Position numbers and translations under genes: made by a program
Notes under the pieces: model-generated
What the model was told of the DNA's origin: nothing
What the model saw: the letters and a program-made list of their open reading frames with translations, nothing else
Database searches by the model: none
Assembly: GCA_902805475.1 (NCBI GenBank)
Contig: CADCSX010000002.1
Span: 1,426,001 to 1,490,000 of the forward strand
DNA from: Entonaema liquescens
Lineage: Eukaryota > Ascomycota > Sordariomycetes > Xylariales > Xylariaceae
Reading direction: 5' to 3'
DNA length: 64,000 bases
In this document: positions 57,750 to 64,000 of the stretch, in pieces
Position numbering within the stretch: position 1 is the first letter of the stretch
Layout: each line of letters opens with the position of its first letter

Positions 57750-58198
57750 TTATTTCTTAGCCGCGTCCTCGGCCGCTTTCCTCAACTTCGGTATATGTTC
57801 ATTGGTATATAGACTATCCGCGAATTCCAACACATCGTCGATAAGTTTGCCGTCCTCGCTTAATGTCAAAATCCACACGTACTCATTCGCGTATAGCCCC
57901 ACGGGTGTATCCGACCTCGATTTCAAATGCAATACGACTTTGCGGGTGACTTCGTCAATCACTGGCTCTCCCCATCGACGAATCCGAGATGGAATTTCGG
58001 CATAATAATTGTAAGACCTGATATCTGGGCTGAGTACTCAGCGTTGCTCTGTACTGGGGACTTTAGCGAGGCTGGAGCTAGCCGGTGCAAGCATGCAGGA
58101 CTGCAGTACCGCACGACTGATTCGGGCGTGAACTCGTTGAATGCCTCTATAAAGAGCTTGGCAGTTTGCAAGAGCTGCTCTCTCAAAGGCGACGACAT
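57750..58198 (-). CDS. NTF2/SnoaL-like small protein, one apparent 1-nt gap
   Basis: About 149 residues if one base is restored. The first part (MSSPLREQLLQTAKLFIEAF, then NEFTPESVVRYCSPACLHRL) and the second (VIDEVTRKVVLHLKSRSDTP, then NEYVWILTLSEDGKLIDDV) together form a cone-shaped NTF2-like fold, common in fungal polyketide-cyclase-like or scavenger proteins of unknown role. The frame breaks at the four-C run 57970-57973 (GGGG in the coding sense), where a fifth G would join the halves. No signal peptide. Confidence 0.7.
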
Positions 58199-59180
58199 CG
58201 TGTGCGTATATAACGTGTTTTGAGAAAGGAAATGTTCGTTCTTATCCTCTAACTAGCTACTCTTTATATGTAGTAATGTTTGTAGGTATAATCGTCTTGA
58301 CTAGATGCACGAAGTCTCGTTTATATAGACGACTTTTTCTAGTAAGATGACCTTTGCCAACATTTCATAGCTCCGTGGATATGTCCGAGCTAATACCTAT
58401 CATAGTAAGGCGGGTTATGCCAGCGGCTTCTTAATCTCGTCCATAAATGACAATGTGACCTGTTCATGGAACCTTACTGGTTGGTTCGTAACGACACTGA
58501 AATATCTATTGGCTTTAGTAGGACTAGAACTATCAATGCACCACTTATCAGTGCTCTCATCCCGTTATATTATGCCGACTTATCTGAGATAATCACCAAT
58601 AAGGTATTAACCTCGGAGAAATATAGCTTGCAGTAAGTTAATAGTTGACTACAACCATTATAGCATATAACATAAGCCGAATCTTAGAGCTAAACCCGCT
58701 AGTAGAGCCTACCGTAATTTATAGCGGCCGGTGGTAGGGCCACTAAAGCACGCGGCATCTTGTGGTAAAATATACCTACTTGGGAATCTAGGTATTATAT
58801 TTTATACCACGCGGAGAAACACCTATTAAGGCCGGCATAGGAGCACAAAACCGACCGCTAAAACCGGCGGCGTTTCATGGTTTTAAAACATACTTAGGCA
58901 CTTTATCTCACCCGTAGCACTATATCCGCTAAGACCGGTATTAGCGTTTAAGACGCGGCCAACCTAGATGAGCCTAGAAAGTTTCTTATTGTATTATAAA
59001 AGTCGACTTATTCGTTAAAATCCCAACTGCCATTTGTTGACGTATCTCCTAAGGAATATCAATCTTAAGACAAGACATAATTAATTTAGAGCTTATATCT
59101 TATAAGGACTTTTTATTTCGAACAAGCGCATCTAGCTATATTTCCTTAATAGGTATTTTATTATTACTTTTATACATGCG
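58199..59180. other. Transition into AT-rich DNA
   Basis: No gene recognised. Composition falls gradually toward pure AT after about 59140. An imperfect inverted repeat is built around TGTGGTAAAATATA (58761) and TATTTTATACCAC (58797). Confidence 0.45.
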
Positions 59181-61960
59181 CTATCTTTGCGCGACATAAT
59201 AATAATATCATTGTTAAAAGTTTAAAAATAGTTAATTAAAATTAAAAATAAATTTATAATATATATTATATATAAAAAACGTTTTGTGTTTTTATTATTA
59301 ATTAAAAAATTAAATATTAATAAATTATTATTATTATTTATTATTATATAATAATTACGTTATTATTTTTTATATTTATTTTATATATAATTTTATTTAC
59401 GAATTTATTTTTAATAATTTAACATTTTTATTTATTAACGTGGATTGTTTATTAAAAATAATGTAATATTTAAATTAATAAAAAAAAATAATTTAATTAA
59501 TAAAAAATTAAATAATTATAATAAATATAATATTATTTAATAATATAATAATAAATATATTATAAATATTTAATAATTAATTAATAAATAACGTAAATTT
59601 TATATTAATAAAATTAATATTAATAATTTTATTAATGATTTTATAATAAAATAATATTAATTTTAAAATTTTTATAAATTAAAAATTTAATAAATAATTA
59701 TAAAAATTAAAAAAGTAATATAAAAAAAAAAAAAAATTTAAATAATTAATAATTTTAAAAAAAAGTTACGATTTTATTATAAATCACGAAAAAGAAAAAT
59801 TAAAAAAAAGTAATTATAATAAAAATTTAACGTTATATAAATTTTTTTTTTTAAATATATAATATAAAAAAGAAAAAAATAAAATGGGAATAAAGTTAAT
59901 TATTTTTATTATTAAATTAAAAGTATAATTTTTTTTAAATTATTATTAAATAAATTTAGAAAAAATAATGTTTATAATAGTTTATTTAGTAAAAAAAGTT
60001 ATGCGGCGATGGTATTGTTATTTTAATATTAAATAAAAAAAATTAAAAAAATATATTTAAGAAAAAATGGAAAAATAATTTTAAAATATAATTAAAAATG
60101 AAAATGTGTAAATTTTTAATATATTTATAATAATGTAAGAATTTTATTAAAAAATTAATAAATTGTTTGTTTTTTTTTTAAATAAATATAAAATATTAAA
60201 AGTAAAAAATTTAAAATATTATTTTAAAAAAATAAAAATGTTTAATTTATTAATTTATTTTATTTTAAAGTTAAAAGTAAAATACGTTAAAAGTTTTATT
60301 TCGAAAATTAAAAATAAGTTAAAAAGTTAAGTTAAATTGTTTAAATTTATTATATAAAAATAAAAAAAAAAAAAAAAAATAAAAAAAAAAAAAAAATTAA
60401 AAAAAAGATAATTAATGAGTAGGTTATAAATATATTATTTAAATAATTATTTAAAATTAAAGTAAAATAATTTTTCCGATAAAAATTAAATATATAATTA
60501 GTTTATTATTTATTTATAATAATTTAAAAAATATATTTTATATAAAAAATAAAAATATTTTAAATATAATTATTTTAAAATAATATATTAAAAATATAAT
60601 AATTTAAAATATTTAATAAATTGTTATTTAAAAAAGAAAAATGAAAAAATAGTAAAAAATGTAAATTAAATATTAATATTAAATAAAAAAATGTAAAATT
60701 TATAATAAAAGTTTATTTTAATTTATATTAAATTTGAAATAATAATAAAGTTATAAATAAAACATAAATGGATTATTTTATAAGTTTTAATAAATATAAA
60801 AATAAATTTTAATTTAATTTAAATAAAATGTGTATTTTTAATAATAATAATAAAATTTTTATTAAAAAAAAATTTAAAAAGTTTTTTTAAAATAAATAAA
60901 ATATTAATTTAATATTTTATATTTATAAAAGTAAAAAATAATTAAAGTGTTATTTATAATATTTTTAATAAAATAAAAATGGTAAATTAAAATTTTAATT
61001 ATAATATTATTTTAAAAATATTTTAATTTATAAACATTAATGTAATTTTAAAAAAACAATATTAAAAATAATATTATTACATTAACGTAATAAAAACTTA
61101 TTTAATGTAAAAAAAAAAAAAAATTAAAAAAGTTTTTAAAAAAGTAAAAAAAGTAGTTATATTAACATTAAAAATAATAAAAAAAATTAATATTTATAAA
61201 TAATATTTTAATTTACGGGAAAACGGTGGTAAAATTATAATTTTATTTAAATATAAAAAATATGTAAAAATTTTTAATATTTTTAAAGTTTTTATTTTTC
61301 CGGAATATTAATAATAAAATTATTTTATTAATTTTAAAAAAAAAAAAAATTTTTTATTTAAATTAATATATTTTTTAACGGAAATAAAATTAAAAAAATT
61401 AAAGGAATATATAAATAATATTTTATAAAAAAAATAAATATAATTATTTAAAAACTTTATTAATATTTTAATATTATTTGTTTTTAAATTAAATGGTAAA
61501 TTACGATTATATGTAAATTATAAAAGATTTAATAAAGTTATTTATAAAAATAAAATGGCTTTATTATTAATTAATGAAATTTTAAATAAATTATTTAAAA
61601 TAAAATATTTTATAAAATTAAATTTGAAAAATGTATATTATTAATTATATATTTATAAAAAAAATAAATAAAAAACGACGTTTTAAATAAAATATAAACA
61701 TTTTAAATATTTTATAATATTATTTAAATTATTTAATATTTTAATATTATTTTAAAATTATATTAATCATACATTTATAAATTTAATAAATATAATATAT
61801 ATAATTTATTTTAATAATATTTTAATTTATTTAAAAAATAAAAAATAATATATTTAAAATATTTATAATATTTTAATTTAATTATAAAAGTAAAAATTAT
61901 ATATTAATCTTTAAAAATATAAATTTTATATGATAAAAGTAATGTTTTTTAATTTTAAAA
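59181..61960 (+). mobile_element. RIP-destroyed Ty3/gypsy retrotransposon in an AT-rich island
   Basis: The island is overwhelmingly A+T by eye. The few remaining C residues on the plus strand are mostly in CpG, as expected when CpA, CpT and CpC have been exhausted by RIP. A reverse transcriptase relic is readable at its right end (61297-61960); the 2.1 kb before it would fit LTR, gag and protease. The element stops abruptly at about 61960, where normal composition resumes. Confidence 0.75.
61297..61960 (+). pseudogene. Ty3/gypsy reverse transcriptase relic
   Basis: One plus-strand frame follows a gypsy RT for about 220 codons without any indel but with many stops. FPEY matches the family's LPEH start, then LIYFLTEIKLKKLKEYI, LFVFKLNGKLRLYVNYK, NKMALLLINEILNKL and KYFIKLNLKNVYY can be read. 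The first catalytic Asp position is Asn (61621). The YxDD box reads Y-F-N-N (61807-61818). Nearly all differences from family sequence are G-to-A or C-to-T, the RIP pattern. Confidence 0.8.
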
Positions 61961-62065
61961 TACATTGAAAATCGCAAGCGATTTAAGTTAGGAAACTTTT
62001 GTATGCAAAAGTCTAGCTTACATAACTTGAAAATCGATGCTACGCAACGATTTTATTTAAGATTG

Positions 62066-62500
62066 GTACGTACTCAGCACGTGTCAAGTCACGTGAACTA
62101 TAGTTTCTTTGAAATTACGTAATAGTACGTACCGATCACGTGATAGCAAAGACTCACGTGATTACCTATTTGCGATTTAAATCGTAAATTGCTGTATAAG
62201 CAAAACTTACCTATCACGTGACCCTGAAAGTAGGTAATGTTAGGTAATCGAGGGTACGTACCCATCACATGAAGCAATCGGCCACACGTGAGATTGACAA
62301 ATACCCGATAATGGAGTACGTATTTTGACTCGTGATACCACGTGACATTACCTTACAGTACGTACCTGCCACGTGATACGGCCAGTTGGCTTACCTAATA
62401 GGGTACGTACCTTATCATGTGATGGCCACCACGTGATACCATCGCACGACGTAGAAAGGTACGTACCTATCACGTGATCTAAGAGAGTCTGAGCCACGTG
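62066..62500. promoter_or_regulatory. Array of seven GTACGTAC-N4-CACGTG composite motifs
   Basis: GTACGTAC starts at 62066, 62125, 62254, 62316 (ends in T), 62358, 62403 and 62459. In five copies a CACGTG or CACATG follows after exactly 4 nt; 62403 has 5 nt and CATGTG, and 62316 is degenerate. Further CACGTG lie at 62090, 62155, 62215, 62285, 62339, 62430 and 62495, giving 11 exact CACGTG in 423 bp. The sequence between motifs is not conserved. Function unknown. Confidence 0.75.
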
Positions 62501-62572
62501 ACTGTATGTGTGTTGTTGAAGGAGGAAAAAAAGGTCAGGTAATGGGTGAGGTGGGAGGTGCTGTATATATAG

Positions 62573-62944
62573 CCAATTAGAATGCACAGACCAGTAGCCC
62601 CTTAGATAATGGGGCTATTTGATTGGCTGTTGAGCAACGCTAAGGCCTACCTACCTATTGACGTAGCCGTGGCGCGTTAAATTTGACGTCTTTTAATTGG
62701 TCCATAGTTAAAGGCGCCCACCCTTACTGGAGGTACGTACCTTGAAGGGTCCTATTTGATTGGTTATAGTCGCTTACTGTCAGTCCTGAGACCCCACAAT
62801 ACGGGGCTGTGGTAGGATGCGCGCTATCTTATTGGGTAATTGATTAATCGATAGGACCGTGCTATGGATGCACGCAGTTTTATTGGCTAACCAATTGATT
62901 TATGGGGTAACGTCAGCTCTAATCGATCCAAGCTACTTGATTGG
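62573..62944. promoter_or_regulatory. Cluster of CCAAT/ATTGG boxes
   Basis: CCAAT or ATTGG at 62573, 62622, 62696, 62759, 62831, 62882, 62891 and 62940. CTATTTGATTGG recurs at 62615 and 62752. No gene follows on either side. Confidence 0.6.
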
Positions 62945-63080
62945 CTAAACGCTATCTTATCCATATCTAATCTCTTATCTTATCAGTTTTGTTGCACACT
63001 GGTCCGTGCACTTTGGATTTTTAGAGCCCCACGGGTACGATTTTAGTAAAGAAAACCTTCTTATGTTTTTAACGATTTCG

Positions 63081-64000
63081 TGTAACATAACAAAGTTTTC
63101 TTAATAATTATAATTAAAAAAATAAAAATAGATTAAAATAAAATGTTTATAATTACGAAATAGTTATGATTTATTAACGTTTATAATATATAAACGTTTT
63201 TAAATTTTATAAGTTTTTATAAAAAATTTATTAAAAATTATTTAAAATTAATTATTTTATTAATAAATTTATTAAAAAGTAATAAATAATTTAATTTTAA
63301 ATTAAATAAAAAAGTAATAAAAATGTTTAAAATTTTAAAAAAAAAATTTATAAAAGTTTTTATATTTAAATATTTTAATATATAATTATTTATAAAATTA
63401 AAAACGAATATTTTATAATAAATAATTAAAATAATGTTATTTTAAAAATATAATGATAAATGATATTTTATAATGTTTACGTCGAGGAAATTATAAAAAG
63501 TTAAAATAAATTATATAATGTTTAATGCGAAAATATTAATAATAATTAATGTATTTAAAAAATAAAAATATTATTTAATTTATTTATTAAAAATGGTAAA
63601 AATAATTATTAATTATTTAAATTTATAATATTTAATAAATAAATTAAAATTAAATAATAAATAAATTTAATAAATAAAAAAATTAACAAATTTTAATTTT
63701 TAAATTATATATAAATTAAAGATTTTAAATTTAATTAATAATATATTACGGTAATTAAATTATATAAATATAAAAAAAAAAAATAAAATTAAATAAAATA
63801 TATTATTAAAATTTTAAAAGAAGTTTTAAAATAATTAAAAGATATTTTAATTAATAATTAATAATTTAAATATATATAAATAAAAAATAATTATAAAAAT
63901 ATATATTTTATTATTAAATATATATAATATTAGAAAAAAAATATTATTAAAATTTTTAAAAAAATTTAAAAATAATTAAAAGATTTTAATAATAATAAAT
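63081..64000. repeat. Second AT-rich island, runs off the window end
   Basis: Composition is like that of 59181-61960, with only scattered CpG left. Probably RIP-mutated repeat DNA. I could not assign a protein domain securely. Confidence 0.6.

Larger units (their letters stand above)
61961..63080. other. Palindrome-rich, gene-free block between two AT islands
   Basis: 1.1 kb of normal base composition with sharp borders. Left part: hairpins such as AATCGC-AA-GCGATT, ACTTTTG-TATG-CAAAAGT, AAAATCG...CGATTTT and the 12-bp palindrome CGATTTAAATCG (62173-62184). Then come the motif array 62066-62500, a CCAAT-box cluster 62573-62944, and hairpins TAGCCCC...GGGGCTA (62596-62617). A TATATATAG lies near 62564. 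No open frame of interest. Confidence 0.7.

Noticed and set aside
62066..62500. Point centromere (CDEI-type RTCACRTG next to AT-rich DNA)
   Set aside because: Point centromeres have one CDEI, an AT-rich element of about 80 bp and CDEIII; here there are 11 CACGTG and kilobase-scale AT islands. Filamentous ascomycetes use regional centromeres. A regional-centromere edge cannot be excluded or shown.
63081..64000. Continuation of gypsy pol (RNase H) in the right AT island
   Set aside because: A short FYKF-like segment near 63202 resembles the conserved FYRRF region, but neighbouring residues do not follow the family well enough to claim it.
1..64000. tRNA, rRNA and CRISPR signals
   Set aside because: I looked for tRNA B-box-like GGTTCGAATCC words, rRNA cores and spaced direct repeats and found none that hold up; a covariance-model search would be decisive.

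Overview
The window looks like nuclear DNA of a filamentous ascomycete (Pezizomycotina, probably Sordariomycetes). Genes carry short GT-AG introns of about 50-160 bp. Recognisable genes include the clock gene frequency, a SCON-2/Met30 sulfur controller, Atg17, a Mediator subunit 22-like protein and a DUF8021 protein. Large AT-rich stretches carry the mark of repeat-induced point mutation (RIP). I saw no rRNA, tRNA or CRISPR array.

Layout. 1-8.2 kb is gene-dense: a 5'-truncated DUF8021 protein, twinfilin, a mitochondrial succinate/fumarate carrier and the F-box/WD40 sulfur controller. 8.2-14.4 kb is gene-poor, with LTR-like debris. 14.4-34.9 kb holds a small secreted Cys protein, a ferric reductase with an SREA-type iron site just upstream, a SET/MYND protein, an Mpv17/PMP22 protein, an uncharacterised protein, a glutathione transferase, Atg17, a riboflavin-kinase-fold protein, an intronless MFS transporter, a small conserved basic protein and a possible small gene of unknown function. 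34.9-40.4 kb is gene-poor, with two solo-LTR candidates. 40.4-53.4 kb holds an eight-exon MFS transporter with a 20-nt exon, an O-methyltransferase, tRNA pseudouridine synthase Pus1, the Mediator subunit and frq. 54.98-55.35 kb is a pogo/Fot1-type MITE, and 57.75-58.2 kb is a small NTF2/SnoaL-like gene. From 59.2 kb on the DNA is almost pure A+T. In that island I could read a RIP-destroyed Ty3/gypsy reverse transcriptase.

The most unusual object lies inside the AT-rich end: a block of about 1.1 kb (61961-63080) of normal base composition. It carries seven copies of a composite motif, GTACGTAC-N4-CACGTG, with diverged linkers and usually a further CACGTG, then a run of CCAAT boxes and several hairpins, and no gene. 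I cannot name it.

Sequence quality. Four otherwise well-conserved genes (DUF8021, carrier, Pus1, NTF2-like) each need single-base insertions to stay in frame, several at homopolymer runs. Base-calling errors are as likely as real pseudogenes.

No operon-like logic links the genes. Most are independent housekeeping functions: actin, mitochondrial transport, sulfur and iron homeostasis, autophagy, RNA modification, transcription and the clock. The MFS transporter plus O-methyltransferase pair could be metabolic neighbours, but that is inference.
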